Shown: piece after piece, positions 17,641 to 27,632 of the stretch
Position numbering within the stretch: position 1 is the first letter of the stretch
Layout: each line of letters opens with the position of its first letter
DNA from: Antrihabitans stalactiti
GTDB lineage: Bacteria > Actinomycetota > Actinomycetes > Mycobacteriales > Mycobacteriaceae
Direction: 5' to 3'
Length of the DNA: 64,000 bases
NCBI RefSeq assembly: GCF_012932915.1
Contig: NZ_VCQU01000007.1
Coordinates: 186,001-250,000, forward strand
Program-made: the position numbers and the translations under genes
Notes under the pieces: generated by a model
What the model saw: the letters and a program-made list of their open reading frames with translations, nothing else
Told to the model about the DNA's origin: nothing
Databases searched by the model: none

Positions 17641-18099
17641 ATGAAGCTCTTCACACCCGTCGCGGTCGTGGCAACGGCGTTCGCCACGCTGATCGGTCCG
17701 AGTGGCCCACTTGGCGGATTCTGGCGCCCCTCACCGGATTTGCCGACGGCGGCGCAACCGATCCTTGGTGGCCTGATCGCGGAAAGCATGATCGAGAACG
17801 TCGCCTTCGGCATCGGCATCGCGATTGCGCTGCTGGGCTATCGCTGGTTCGCAGCGCGCACACCTGACCGATTCCATGCGCTCGCGGCCTGGCTTGCATC
17901 GGTGTGGTTGTTAGCGTCGTGGATGCCGCACGGCTCCTTGCACCGCCACATCGGGCTGGCACCTCGCGGACTTCTGCCCGTGGAGTGGATCTTTCACGGC
18001 GGCGCGATCGTCGCGGTCGCGGCGTTGCTGTGGGCGCTGCTCGCAAAACCTGTCGGTTCGGCTGTAACGCCTAGCGCTGTGCGAGGCACTACGTCATGA
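17641..18099 (+). CDS. Hypothetical four-helix membrane protein
   Basis: About 152 residues with four hydrophobic segments (near residues 5-25, 43-67, 78-98, 118-140). PHGSLHRHIGLAPRGLL is a histidine-rich loop between helices 3 and 4, facing out or in. I do not recognise the family. It follows the ABM-like gene by two bases and is followed 64 bases later by the DUF417 membrane protein. Confidence 0.7.
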   Translation: MKLFTPVAVVATAFATLIGPSGPLGGFWRPSPDLPTAAQPILGGLIAESMIENVAFGIGIAIALLGYRWFAARTPDRFHALAAWLASVWLLASWMPHGSLHRHIGLAPRGLLPVEWIFHGGAIVAVAALLWALLAKPVGSAVTPSAVRGTTS

Positions 18100-18163
18100 A
18101 TTCACGCAATGCCCGGGGCGCCATACCGAATCAGTCACCAAGACACCGAACAGGACTTCCACC

Positions 18164-18655
18164 ATGACCATCACCGCACCCCGTGTCGCAACCGATTCCG
18201 AACTCGCCCGGAAGGTAGAAAAGGCGGGATTCTTGATCGCACGCATCGGCCTCGTCGTCACAATCGGCTGGATCGGCGCAACCAAGTTCACCGTCGCCGA
18301 GTCACAAGCGATCGAACCGCTCGTCAGTCGCAGCCCGTTCCTGGGCTGGCTGCTCGATCTGGTCGAGATTCGCAGTCTCTCAGCGGTATTCGGCGTCATC
18401 GAGATCGTAGCCGCCGTGTTGATCGCGCTCGGCCTCGTTCGCGAAATCTTCGGTGTCATCGGCGGACTGATCGCGATCGGTCTGTTCTTGACGACGATCT
18501 CGTTCCTGTTCACCTCGACGGACTACGAGCACTCCGTTCCGTTCCTCTCGGCTGCAGGACCGTTCATCATCAAGGACATCGTTCTACTCGGCGCGTCGAT
18601 CATCATCTTCGCCGGCTCCTGGCTCCGACTGCTCGACAAAAGGCCTGCGGCATAG
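18164..18655 (+). CDS. DUF417 (YkgB/RclC-type) membrane protein
   Basis: A 163-residue protein with four transmembrane helices and the DUF417 pattern: RIGLVVTIGWIGATKFTVAE with AIEPLVSRSPFLGW, then GVIEIVAAVLIALGL, ending FIIKDIVLLGASI. The E. coli relative RclC/YkgB belongs to a reactive-chlorine-response operon, but the biochemical role is unknown. It is the last gene of a small rightward cluster, and a strong hairpin follows four bases after its stop. Confidence 0.85.
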   Translation: MTITAPRVATDSELARKVEKAGFLIARIGLVVTIGWIGATKFTVAESQAIEPLVSRSPFLGWLLDLVEIRSLSAVFGVIEIVAAVLIALGLVREIFGVIGGLIAIGLFLTTISFLFTSTDYEHSVPFLSAAGPFIIKDIVLLGASIIIFAGSWLRLLDKRPAA

Positions 18656-18659
18656 CCAA

Positions 18660-18713
18660 AACAACTGTGCGCGAGTCTCACCCCTGGAGGGGTGAAACTC
18701 GCGCACAGTTGTT
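18660..18713. terminator. Long near-perfect hairpin, bidirectional terminator
   Basis: AACAACTGTGCGCGAGT pairs with ACTCGCGCACAGTTGTT. The stem continues through TCACCCC/GGGGTGA with one mismatch and a TGGA loop. It lies between the convergent DUF417 gene (+) and NCS1 gene (-), with A-rich and T-rich flanks on the two sides, so it can end transcription from both. Confidence 0.88.
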
Positions 18714-18718
18714 CGTCG

Positions 18719-20401
18719 CTAGTCCGCGGGCAGGACGTGCTCCCCCGTCTTGTCGGTGCTCAGGCTCAACGAACTGATGTACTGCTTTTCACCGTTGGGG
18801 CCAGGCACCGCCGAGGCGATCATGTCGGGACGTTCGAAATCGATACCCGAGACGTGGCACAGCAACCGCGCGTCGGAGGGGTTGCCGTGTTCGTCGAACA
18901 TGGGCAGGTCGATGCCGTCGTCCGAGCGGCGCAGGTAGTACTTGCCTTTGGTCGCAATCGCGAGGGCGGGCGTGAGGACGAGCGCAATGACCACCGCCAC
19001 GATCGGCGAGTAGGGCTTGATCGCGCTGCCGAAGGCACCGAAGAAGACGAGAATCGACAATCCCGCCGACGCTGCCATCGCCCCGAAGCCGACAGGGTTC
19101 ACCGCGTAAAGCATGCCGCGACGGAATTCCGGCACCTTGGGTGACAGCTTCAGCAGGTATTTGTTGACGGCGATATCGGTCGCGACGGTGACGACCCAGG
19201 CGATACCGCAGTTCGCGTAGAACCCGAGGATCGTATTGAGGAAGTCGAACATGTTGGCTTCCATGAGAATCAACGCGATCGCCAGGTTGAACAGCACGAA
19301 GACCAGTCGTCCCGGGTAGTGCTTGGTGACGCGGGTGAACGAGTTGGTCCAGGCGAGCGAGCCGGAGTACGCGTTCGTCACGTTGATCTTGATCTGGCTG
19401 ATGACGACCAGGATTACGGCCAGGGTCATCGCGAGCCAGTGCGGCATCATGTCCTGGTAGATCTCGAGGAACTGATGCACCGGCTGATTCGCGATCGTCG
19501 CACCGTCTGCGACGTTGGCGATGATGTAGACGGCCAGGAACAATCCGACGATCTGCTTGAGCGCACCGAAGATCACCCAGCCCGGACCTGCGACGAGCAC
19601 TGCGGCCCACCACTTCCGGCTGTTCTCAGGGGTTTTCGGCGGCATGAAGCGCAAGTAGTCGATTTGCTCGGCGATCTGGGCGATCAACGAGAGGCACACG
19701 CCGGCTGCAAGCATGACCGAGCCGAAGTTCACACCCTTGCCATCGGCGCCGCCGTACGCGAAGAACGAGCTGACCGATTCGGGGTGCCGCAGCAGCAGGT
19801 AGCCGAACGGCAGGACCATCATGATCAGCCACAGCGGCGTAGTCCAGACCTGCAGCTTCGCAAGGGCTTTCATCCCGTAGATGACGAGCGGGATCACCAT
19901 GAGGGTGGAGATCAGGTAGCCCCACGCGACCGGAATTCCGAGCCCGAGTTCCAGGCCTTGGGCCATGATCGAGCCTTCGAGCGCGAAGAAGATGAACGTG
20001 AACGTCGCGAAGATGACGTTGGTCACCACACTGCCGTAGTAGCCGAAACCGCTTCCGCGAGTGATCAAGTCGAGGTCGATGTTGTAGCGCGCCGCGTAGT
20101 AGGCCAGCGGGAAGCCGGTCAGCATGATGACGACGGCGAAGATGCCGATGCCCAGCAGGGCGTTGCCAGTGCCGTACGAGATTCCGATGTTTGCGCCGAT
20201 CGCAAAGTCTGCCAAGTAGGCAATTCCGCCGAGGGCGGACACCGATACGACTCCCGCGCTCCACGTTCGGTAACTACGAGGCGCGAACCGCAGGGTGTAG
20301 TCCTCGAGGGTTTCCTTGAGTGCGGCGTTGGTGTGTGACTTCGTCTCGACGGGCCTGTCGAGAATTGCCGGTTCTTCGTCCAGCTTGGTATCGATGCTCA
20401 C
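18719..20401 (-). CDS. NCS1-family nucleobase/cytosine permease
   Basis: A 560-residue transporter with 12 predicted transmembrane helices. NCS1 features include the N-terminal YTLRFAPRSYRTWSAG, the helix-1 region ALGGIAYLADFAIGANIG and SQIKINVTNAYSGSLAWTNSF in helix 8. The likely substrate is a purine, pyrimidine or hydantoin with a cation; specificity cannot be read. The last 75 residues are a soluble tail (SGIDFERPDMIASAVPGPNG) longer than in simple permeases. A MarR gene lies 120 bases upstream on the same strand, with nested dyads between. Confidence 0.88.
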   Translation of the reverse strand: MSIDTKLDEEPAILDRPVETKSHTNAALKETLEDYTLRFAPRSYRTWSAGVVSVSALGGIAYLADFAIGANIGISYGTGNALLGIGIFAVVIMLTGFPLAYYAARYNIDLDLITRGSGFGYYGSVVTNVIFATFTFIFFALEGSIMAQGLELGLGIPVAWGYLISTLMVIPLVIYGMKALAKLQVWTTPLWLIMMVLPFGYLLLRHPESVSSFFAYGGADGKGVNFGSVMLAAGVCLSLIAQIAEQIDYLRFMPPKTPENSRKWWAAVLVAGPGWVIFGALKQIVGLFLAVYIIANVADGATIANQPVHQFLEIYQDMMPHWLAMTLAVILVVISQIKINVTNAYSGSLAWTNSFTRVTKHYPGRLVFVLFNLAIALILMEANMFDFLNTILGFYANCGIAWVVTVATDIAVNKYLLKLSPKVPEFRRGMLYAVNPVGFGAMAASAGLSILVFFGAFGSAIKPYSPIVAVVIALVLTPALAIATKGKYYLRRSDDGIDLPMFDEHGNPSDARLLCHVSGIDFERPDMIASAVPGPNGEKQYISSLSLSTDKTGEHVLPAD

Positions 20402-20411
20402 GCGCGGTTCC

Positions 20412-20444
20412 TTCCATCTGCGATATTCCCAGATGGAAATATCG
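20412..20444. promoter_or_regulatory. Nested inverted repeats upstream of the NCS1 permease
   Basis: TTCCATCTG (20412-20420) pairs with CAGATGGAA (20430-20438). Interleaved with it, CGATATT (20421-20427) pairs with AATATCG (20438-20444). Both dyads are perfect and lie within 45 bases of the permease start. They are good candidates for the site of the MarR protein encoded just upstream. Confidence 0.55.
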
Positions 20445-20521
20445 TGCCGCGGGCAATACTCGGCAGAAGGTGTGCCGAAACGATGGCACCTGAGTAACGA
20501 TCCCGTTAAACCAAGATCGGA

Positions 20522-20950
20522 TTAATCCAGCTCGGCGTCCAGACGCTCGAGTTCTGTTGTGAGAACGTGGAAGTGGTCGTTGCCGAGCCGCTCGACGATG
20601 CTCTCCTGCAGCGACATTTCCAGCCTGCGAAGGTCGTGAGCAGTGCTTTCTCCGCGCGGCGAGAGCAGCGCGATGACCTTCCGACGGTCGGTCGGATCGA
20701 TTCGGCGGATGACCAAACCGCGGTCTACCAGCCTGTCGACGTGACGGGTCAGCGTCGAACCGGCCACGATCGAAGCCTCGGCCAGTTCCGCCATGGGGAC
20801 ACCACCCGAGTCGATCATCGCTGCCATCACACGCCATTGATCCAGCGATAAATCAGCCTGTTCCAAGGCGGGAACGAGGAGCGCAGCCACCTTGCGCTCG
20901 ACCTGCCGCAGCAGCAGCGAGAGACTAAACTTCGTGTCTACGCTCCGCAA
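20522..20950 (-). CDS. MarR-family transcriptional regulator
   Basis: A 142-residue protein with the winged helix DQWRVMAAMIDSGGVPMAEL, then ASIVAGSTLTRHVDRLVDRGLV, and the wing RRIDPTDRRKVIALLSPRG. MarR proteins are usually dimeric repressors released by small phenolic or nucleobase-like ligands. It is oriented toward the NCS1 permease, which it probably controls. It starts at ATG 20950 and is divergent from the binding-protein gene at 21043, with 92 bases between. Confidence 0.92.
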   Translation of the reverse strand: MRSVDTKFSLSLLLRQVERKVAALLVPALEQADLSLDQWRVMAAMIDSGGVPMAELAEASIVAGSTLTRHVDRLVDRGLVIRRIDPTDRRKVIALLSPRGESTAHDLRRLEMSLQESIVERLGNDHFHVLTTELERLDAELD

Positions 20951-21042
20951 ATTATCTCCAGGTGCGCTCGCGGCGGGGTGATGGTCTCCGCAGTGTACGA
21001 CGAAGTAGCCGCGTTGGCGGGAGCGATGACGGCTAGGAGGGC

Positions 21043-22158
21043 ATGGTGGATGCCTCGTCTGCCGATGCCGAGCACCCCACGTCGTCCCAGTTACTTCGCC
21101 GCGCCCCGGACACCGTCACGGTCGCATTCGTCATCCCGATGAGCGGCCCGGCGGGGATTTTCGGTCCGTCGTGCGAAGCATGCGGCATTCTTGCGATGGA
21201 CGAACTCAACGCCACGAAGGGGATCAACGGCCGCGAAGTTCGCCTCGTCAACGTCGACGGCGGTAGGGATCCGGAAGTCGTTGCGCTGGAAGTGGAAGCG
21301 CTCGTATCGACGGGTTTCGTCGACGCAGTAGCCGGGTGGCACACGTCCGCTGTCCGCGTTGCGGTTGCCAAGCGGATCGGCGGCACGGTCCCGTACATGT
21401 ACGGCGCGATGCACGAAGGCGGCGACCAGACCGAAGGGGTGTTCCTCACCGGTGAACGACCGTCGAATCAGCTACTCCCAGCAATGGATTGGATGGGAAG
21501 CGAACTCGGCGCGCACCACTGGACGATCGTCGGCAACGACTACGTCTGGCCCAGAACGACCGCGGCCGTCGCACGCCGAGCAGTCCGGGGCCGGACAACG
21601 ATCATCTCGGAATCCTTTGTACCCCTTGGGACAACCGACTTCACCGCGACGATCGCCGCCATCGCCGAGGCGCCGGTCGACGGTGTCGTGATGCTGCTGG
21701 TCGGCGCCGACGCGGTGCATTTCAACCGCGCCTTCGCCGCTGCCGGACTTTCGTCCGAACTGCTGCGCGTCAGCCCGATCGTCGAAGAGAACACCCTGCT
21801 CGCCGGCGGCGCCGAGAGCAACGACGGTTTGTACTCACCCGCAGCGTATTTCGAGTCGTTGAACACGATCGAGGGCCGCGACTTCACGAACAAGTACTAC
21901 GCAAGGTTCGGTCCGCATGCTCCGCCACCCAACGCGATCGGCGAATCGTGCTACGAAGCTATCCGCATGGTCGCGCAGCTCGCGACAGTCACCGGTTCGC
22001 TCGACGTCACCGCAGTTCGCCACCTCCCCCAGGGCTATTTCTACGAAGGTCCGCGCGGTCTCATGCGAATCCGCGGCAACCAACTCAGCCAAGACGTCTA
22101 CCTATCCAAAGCCAACGGACTCGAATTCGAGGTCCTCGCCCAGATCGCCCGCACGTAG
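21043..22158 (+). CDS. Type I periplasmic-binding-fold protein, AmiC/urea-binding type, no signal peptide
   Basis: A 371-residue protein. TVAFVIPMSGPAGIFGPSCE, then MDELNATKGINGREVRLVNVD and a C-terminal GLMRIRGNQLSQDVYL are typical of the branched-chain amino acid/amide-binding (peripla_BP_6) family. No hydrophobic leader or lipobox precedes the domain: the first 25 residues are polar. It is therefore probably cytoplasmic, like the amide sensor AmiC, unless export is missed. No ABC permease genes are near. It is divergent from MarR, and a hairpin follows the stop. Confidence 0.82.
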   Translation: MVDASSADAEHPTSSQLLRRAPDTVTVAFVIPMSGPAGIFGPSCEACGILAMDELNATKGINGREVRLVNVDGGRDPEVVALEVEALVSTGFVDAVAGWHTSAVRVAVAKRIGGTVPYMYGAMHEGGDQTEGVFLTGERPSNQLLPAMDWMGSELGAHHWTIVGNDYVWPRTTAAVARRAVRGRTTIISESFVPLGTTDFTATIAAIAEAPVDGVVMLLVGADAVHFNRAFAAAGLSSELLRVSPIVEENTLLAGGAESNDGLYSPAAYFESLNTIEGRDFTNKYYARFGPHAPPPNAIGESCYEAIRMVAQLATVTGSLDVTAVRHLPQGYFYEGPRGLMRIRGNQLSQDVYLSKANGLEFEVLAQIART

Positions 22159-22163
22159 CTCTC

Positions 22164-22225
22164 GCCGAAGGGGCGGTTACGCAAGCATCGGCCCGAGTGG
22201 CGACGCACATAACCACCCCTTCGGC
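22164..22225 (+). terminator. Hairpin after the binding-protein gene
   Basis: GCCGAAGGGGCGGTTA pairs with TAACCACCCCTTCGGC with a single mismatch and a 30-base loop. It begins six bases after the stop at 22158. There is no T-tract, so its terminating strength is uncertain. The remaining 130 bases up to nuoN show nothing I can name. Confidence 0.6.
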
Positions 22226-22359
22226 AGCCTCGGACTGCGGCGGCGGGCGCGACACCTCAGCCGCACGCCGACTTGTCAACCGCAGACGAAATTGCTAGCA
22301 AATTGGCGTGTCGCTGGCGAAATGGTCTGCGGCTGAGGGGATCTACTCGTCGCAACACC

Positions 22360-23907
22360 TCAGTGCAGGAACTCCCCCGCCTTGGTGGCGAGATCGAGGA
22401 CCGGCTGCGGGAAGATTCCGAGCACCGCGGTGGTGGCGGCGGAAATCACGATGACCGTGGTGGTCAAGACACTCGACCGCGCGACGGTGGCGACGTTGGC
22501 CGGCGGCTCGGAGAAGAACATCAGCACGATGACGCGGGCGTAGAAGAACGCTGCGACTGCGCTGCTGACGACGCCGACGATCACCAGTGGGACCGCTCCG
22601 CCTTCGGCCGCCGCCTGGAACACGGCGAACTTTCCGACGAAACCGCTGGTCAGTGGAATACCAGCGAAAGCGAGCAGGAACAACGCGAAAACTCCTGCGA
22701 TGAAAGGCGATCGGCGACCGAGGCCGGCCCAACGGGCCATGTTCGTGACCTCACCGCTCGAGTCGCGAACCACAGTGACGATGGCGAAAGCGCCGAGCGT
22801 GCTGAAACCGTAGGCGAGCAGGTAGAACAGCACAGCCGACAGACCGGCGTCGTTCAGCGCGATCACGCCCGTCAAGATGAAACCGGTGTGAGCCACGGAC
22901 GAGTACGCGAGCATTCGTTTCATGTCGGTCTGGGTAACGGCAAGGACCGCGCCGACCGCCATGGTCAGGATCGCGACGCCCCACAGCACCGGCCGCCAAT
23001 CCACTCGTAGATCAGGCAACGCGACATAGAAAATTCGCAGCAATGCGCCGAAAGCCGCGATTTTGGTCGCCGCTGCCATGAAGCCGGTGATCGGCGTGGG
23101 CGCGCCTTGATAGACATCCGGAATCCAGGAATGGAAGGGAATCGCGCCGACTTTGAACAGCAGTCCCACCGCGAGCAGACCGACGCCGACCAGGGCCAGC
23201 GAGTCGTTGCCGGTATGGTCTTTGACCGCCGACGCGATTCCGGTCAACTCGACCGTGCCCGCATATCCGTAGAGCAACGCCATTCCGTACAGGAAGAATG
23301 CCGACGAAAATGCTCCGAGCAGGAAGTATTTCACCGCTGCTTCCTGCGACAGTAGTCGACGACGACGCGCCAGGCCGCACAGCAGGTACAGCGGAAGCGA
23401 AAAAACTTCGAGTGCGACGAACATCGTGAGCAGATCACCCGACGCCGGGAAGATCAGCATGCCGCAGATGGCGAACAGGCTCAGCGGGAAGACCTCGGTC
23501 TGGACGACGCCTGCCTTGGTTGCCTCCCGCTCAGCGGGACTGCCGGGCACGGCCGACGCCTGCGGGGTGAATGCGTCGGTGTCGCCACCGAGTCCACGCT
23601 CGCCGATGAGCAGAATTGCGAGAATCGAGACGAGCAGGATGGTGCCTTGCATGAACAACGTCGGCCCATCGATGGCGACCGCGCCCATCACCGCTAAGTG
23701 CCGCGTACCGGCGAGGGCGACGACCGCCACGAACGCCGCGACAAGTCCGACAAGGCTGACCACGAGCTGACACACGTACCGACCGGCGCGCGGAACGAAG
23801 GCTTCGACGAGCACTCCGACCAGTGCCACACCGAACACGACGAGCACGGGCGCAAGTTCGCCGTACTCGATAGTCGGCGCTTGCAACGTCGAGGCGTAGG
23901 TCGTCAC
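22360..23907 (-). CDS. nuoN: NADH-quinone oxidoreductase subunit N
   Basis: A proton-pumping antiporter-like membrane subunit of complex I, 515 residues with about 14 helices. The conserved Lys-containing helix appears as LLFKVGAIPFHSWIPDVYQGAPTPITGFMA. It is the last gene of the operon. The GTG start at 23907 overlaps the nuoM stop as GTGA. Confidence 0.96.
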   Translation of the reverse strand: MTTYASTLQAPTIEYGELAPVLVVFGVALVGVLVEAFVPRAGRYVCQLVVSLVGLVAAFVAVVALAGTRHLAVMGAVAIDGPTLFMQGTILLVSILAILLIGERGLGGDTDAFTPQASAVPGSPAEREATKAGVVQTEVFPLSLFAICGMLIFPASGDLLTMFVALEVFSLPLYLLCGLARRRRLLSQEAAVKYFLLGAFSSAFFLYGMALLYGYAGTVELTGIASAVKDHTGNDSLALVGVGLLAVGLLFKVGAIPFHSWIPDVYQGAPTPITGFMAAATKIAAFGALLRIFYVALPDLRVDWRPVLWGVAILTMAVGAVLAVTQTDMKRMLAYSSVAHTGFILTGVIALNDAGLSAVLFYLLAYGFSTLGAFAIVTVVRDSSGEVTNMARWAGLGRRSPFIAGVFALFLLAFAGIPLTSGFVGKFAVFQAAAEGGAVPLVIVGVVSSAVAAFFYARVIVLMFFSEPPANVATVARSSVLTTTVIVISAATTAVLGIFPQPVLDLATKAGEFLH

Positions 23908-25457
23908 TTGTCACCAGCCATGGTCGGTGCCGGATCTTCCTGGTGAATGGTGGTCAATGTGTGATCGACGGCAGGAGTGATGACGTCCAGGACCGGCTTG
24001 GGGTAGACGCCGAGGATGATCAGCAGCGCGACAAGCGGTGCGAGGACGACTATCTCACGCGGCACCAAATCTCGAATCTTCTCATTGCCCTTGGTAATCG
24101 GTCCGCCCATCACGCGTTGGTACAGCCACAGCACGTAGATCGCGGCCAGCACGAGCGCGCTCGTCGCAACGACAGCGGCGACCTGGTAGCGCGAGTACGT
24201 CCCGATCAGCACCAAGAACTCACTGATGAACGGCGCAAGGCCCGGCAATGACAGTGTCGCGAGGCCGGACACGAGGAAGACGCCCGCCAGCACGGGAGCG
24301 ACTTTCTGCACGCCGCCGTAGTCCGCGATCGCGCGAGTCCCCCGCCGCGAGACGAGGAATCCCGCGACCAAGAACAGCGCCGCGGTGGAGATGCCGTGGT
24401 TCACCATGTACAGGGTCGAGCCCGCCTGCCCCTGGCTGGTGAGCGCGAAGATGCCGAGAATGATGAAGCCGAAGTGCGAGATCGACGTGTACGCAATCAG
24501 TCGCATGACGTCGGTCTGGCCGATGGCCAGCAGCGCTCCGTACACGATTCCGATGACGGCCAGCGTGATGATCAGCGGCGTGAAGTATCGCGTCGAATCC
24601 GGAAACAGCTGCAGACAGTAGCGCAGCATCGCGAACGTGCCGACCTTGTCGACGACGGCCATCATCAGCACCGCCGTCGCCGGTGTCGATTGGACGGCGG
24701 CGTCGGGCAACCACGTGTGGAACGGCCAGAGCGGCGCCTTCACGGCGAACGCAAACATGAAGCCGAGGAAGATCGCGTTGAGCACGGTGGGACTCGCGCC
24801 GAGACCACCGTTGTTGGCAGCGGTCACGATCTCGCGAAAATCGAAGGTGCCTGCGCCGTTTCGCGCAGTCACGACGTAGAGGCCGATCACGGCGGCGAGC
24901 ATGATCAAGCCGCCGAAAAGGTTGTAGAGCAGGAATTTAACTGCCGCATAGGACCTTTGGGTACGGTCCATGCTGCCGAACCCACCGATGAGGAAGTACA
25001 TCGGAATCAGCATGGCTTCGAAGAAGACGTAGAACAGCAGAACGTCGAGTGCGGTGAACGAGACCAACACCATGGCCTCGACCATCAAGGTCAGCGCCAC
25101 GTACGTGCGTGGACCGCGCGACCCCGTCGTGTCCTCGGTGTCGTTCCAGCCCGCGAGCAGCAGAATAGGCACCAGCACCGCCGTCAACACCACGAGGACC
25201 AGCGCGATGCCGTCGACTCCCAGGGTGTAGCCGGTGCCGAACGCCGGAATCCATTCGTGTGACTCGACGAATTGGTAGCGGTCGCCGCCCGGGTCGAACT
25301 GGAACGCCAATACCACTGCAATGCCGAGGGTGACGACCGATACGCCCAGTGCGACCGACTTGGCGAGTTGACTCTTTCCCGTCGGCAGCGCAAGGACCAC
25401 CAGCGCACCGACGAGAGGGACGAGCCACAGCGTCGTCAACAAGGGAAAGTCGGTCAT
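23904..25457 (-). CDS. nuoM: NADH-quinone oxidoreductase subunit M
   Basis: An antiporter-like complex I subunit of about 517 residues. It shows [21 protein letters not shown] (the conserved Lys and the TM7/8 region), [25 protein letters not shown] (the conserved Glu) and [16 protein letters not shown] at 25457 forms ATGA with the nuoL stop and is preferred over a GTG six bases upstream. Confidence 0.96.
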   Translation of the reverse strand: MTDFPLLTTLWLVPLVGALVVLALPTGKSQLAKSVALGVSVVTLGIAVVLAFQFDPGGDRYQFVESHEWIPAFGTGYTLGVDGIALVLVVLTAVLVPILLLAGWNDTEDTTGSRGPRTYVALTLMVEAMVLVSFTALDVLLFYVFFEAMLIPMYFLIGGFGSMDRTQRSYAAVKFLLYNLFGGLIMLAAVIGLYVVTARNGAGTFDFREIVTAANNGGLGASPTVLNAIFLGFMFAFAVKAPLWPFHTWLPDAAVQSTPATAVLMMAVVDKVGTFAMLRYCLQLFPDSTRYFTPLIITLAVIGIVYGALLAIGQTDVMRLIAYTSISHFGFIILGIFALTSQGQAGSTLYMVNHGISTAALFLVAGFLVSRRGTRAIADYGGVQKVAPVLAGVFLVSGLATLSLPGLAPFISEFLVLIGTYSRYQVAAVVATSALVLAAIYVLWLYQRVMGGPITKGNEKIRDLVPREIVVLAPLVALLIILGVYPKPVLDVITPAVDHTLTTIHQEDPAPTMAGDK

Positions 25458-27322
25458 GACCACGCCCTGACCAACAGCATCGCTGCGACCACCAGAGTTG
25501 CGCCGGTGAACATCGCGAGAGCATACGACCGGACGAAACCGGTTTGCAGTTGCCGAAGCCGGGCAGACGTGCCGCCGATAAGTGCGGCGAACCCATTCGC
25601 GATGCCGTCCACCCCTTTGCTGTCGACGAAAACCAGTGAGCGAGTGAGGTGTTGACCGGGGCGCATCAGCGCAGCCTCGTTGAGAGCATCGCCGTAGAGG
25701 TCCCGACGCGCGGCGACCGTGAGCACCGAACCGGCCGGAGCCTCCTCGGGCACCTCACGAAGCGCGTACTGCCGATAGGCAACCGCGACACCGCCGAGCA
25801 CGAACGCCAGCGTAAGCACGGTCGTCACCCATACGGGCATCGCTGGCTCCGAATGGTGATATCCGACAACAGGTTCGAGCCAATGCTGCAACGACGAGCC
25901 CATCGTGAAGAGCGCTCCGGCGGCGACCGACCCCACTGCGAGCACGATCATCGGCGCAGTCATGGTGCCGGGTGATTCGTGCGGATGCGCGTCCGCAGCC
26001 CAACGACGCTTGCCGAAGAACGTCAGCAGCATCACGCGCGTCATGTAGAACGCGGTGAGCCCGGCACCGATGAGGGCGGCCACACCGAGAATCGGGTTCT
26101 CGTCGAATGCGACCTCGATGATCTTGTCCTTCGAGAAGAAGCCCGCGAACGGAGGCAGGCCGATGATCGCCAGATAGCCGAGGCCGAACGTCACGAATGT
26201 GATCGGCATGACGGTCCGTAGACCGCCATAGCGACGCATGTTCACTTCGTCGTTCATGCCGTGCATCACCGATCCAGCGCCGAGGAACAGTCCGGCTTTG
26301 AAGAACCCGTGCGTGAGTAGATGCATGATCGCGAATGCGTAGCCCGCCGGTCCGAGACCGACGGCGAGCACCATGTAGCCGATCTGGCTCATCGTCGACG
26401 CGGCGAGCGCCTTCTTGATGTCGTCTTTCGCGCAGCCGATGATCGCCCCGAACAACAACGTGACAGTGCCGACGATGACGACGACCAACCGGGCGTCGGG
26501 TGTGAGATCGAAGATCGGGTTCGACCGGGCAATCAAGTAGACGCCTGCCGTCACCATGGTCGCGGCGTGGATGAGCGCCGACACCGGCGTCGGACCTTCC
26601 ATCGCGTCGCCGAGCCAGGATTGCAGCGGGACCTGCGCCGACTTACCGCATGCAGCGAGGAGCAGCATCAGCCCGATCGCGGTCAACGTCCCGTCGCTGG
26701 CCCTGTCCGCGTTGCCGAACACCGACGCGAAGTCGACGGCGCCGAACGTCGCGAACATGATCATCATCGCGATCGCCAGACCCATGTCACCGACACGGTT
26801 GACGACGAACGCCTTCTTCGCCGCGGTCGCAGCCGATGGCTTGTGCTGCCAGAACCCGATCAGCAGATACGACGCGAGACCCACGCCTTCCCAGCCGACG
26901 TACAGACCGAGGAAGTTATCGGCGAGGACCAGCACCAACATCGCCGCAAGGAAGAGATTCAAATACGCGAAGAAGCGACGGCGCTCCGGATCGTGCTCCA
27001 TGTAGCCGACCGAATAGATGTGGATCAGCGAACCCACACCGGTGATCAGCAGCACGAAACACATTGACAGCTGGTCCAATTGAAGGCCGAAGTCGACCTG
27101 CAAGCCCGCGACCGGAACCCAACTGAACACGTCGTTGTGCATGAGCCGGTCGGCATCGTCGCGACCGACCATGGTGAAGAACAACGCGACGCCCACGCCG
27201 AACGACGCAATCGACGCCGCACACCCGAGCAGGTGACCCCACGAGTTGGTCCGCTTGCCGCCGAGCAACAACACGACGGCGCCGAACAGCGGCAGAACCG
27301 GCAGAAGCCAGACCGTATTCAA
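25454..27322 (-). CDS. nuoL: NADH-quinone oxidoreductase subunit L
   Basis: The distal antiporter subunit of complex I, 622 residues with the long C-terminal lateral helix and final membrane anchor expected for NuoL. Motifs are [35 protein letters not shown] and [21 protein letters not shown]. The start is an uncommon TTG at 27322 behind GAGGGCGG; no nearby ATG or GTG fits better. It follows nuoK by 10 bases. Confidence 0.96.
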   Translation of the reverse strand: MNTVWLLPVLPLFGAVVLLLGGKRTNSWGHLLGCAASIASFGVGVALFFTMVGRDDADRLMHNDVFSWVPVAGLQVDFGLQLDQLSMCFVLLITGVGSLIHIYSVGYMEHDPERRRFFAYLNLFLAAMLVLVLADNFLGLYVGWEGVGLASYLLIGFWQHKPSAATAAKKAFVVNRVGDMGLAIAMMIMFATFGAVDFASVFGNADRASDGTLTAIGLMLLLAACGKSAQVPLQSWLGDAMEGPTPVSALIHAATMVTAGVYLIARSNPIFDLTPDARLVVVIVGTVTLLFGAIIGCAKDDIKKALAASTMSQIGYMVLAVGLGPAGYAFAIMHLLTHGFFKAGLFLGAGSVMHGMNDEVNMRRYGGLRTVMPITFVTFGLGYLAIIGLPPFAGFFSKDKIIEVAFDENPILGVAALIGAGLTAFYMTRVMLLTFFGKRRWAADAHPHESPGTMTAPMIVLAVGSVAAGALFTMGSSLQHWLEPVVGYHHSEPAMPVWVTTVLTLAFVLGGVAVAYRQYALREVPEEAPAGSVLTVAARRDLYGDALNEAALMRPGQHLTRSLVFVDSKGVDGIANGFAALIGGTSARLRQLQTGFVRSYALAMFTGATLVVAAMLLVRAWS

Positions 27323-27332
27323 TTCGCCGCCC

Positions 27333-27632
27333 TCAGTGCTTCAGCAGATTCGCGTCGTCGACCGAAGCCGAACGTCGGGCACGGAAGACGGTCATGATGA
27401 TCGCAAGACCGACGACAACTTCGGCAGCGGCGACGACCATCGTGATGAACGCGAACATCTGGCCGTCGAGATTGCCGTGCATCCGAGCGAACGTGACGAA
27501 CGCCAGATTCGTCGCATTCAACATCAGCTCGATGCACATGAACACCACAATCGCGTTGCGACGCAGCAACACTCCCGCCGCACCGATCGTGAAGAGCAGC
27601 GCGGACAAATAGAGGTAGTTATCAGGATTCAC
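27333..27632 (-). CDS. nuoK: NADH-quinone oxidoreductase subunit K
   Basis: A 99-residue, three-helix subunit of the complex I membrane arm. Two conserved glutamates are seen in [13 protein letters not shown] and [14 protein letters not shown] at 27632 is preceded by GGGAAGG and overlaps the nuoJ end by 11 bases. Longer in-frame starts would give an N-terminus foreign to the family. Confidence 0.95.
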   Translation of the reverse strand: MNPDNYLYLSALLFTIGAAGVLLRRNAIVVFMCIELMLNATNLAFVTFARMHGNLDGQMFAFITMVVAAAEVVVGLAIIMTVFRARRSASVDDANLLKH

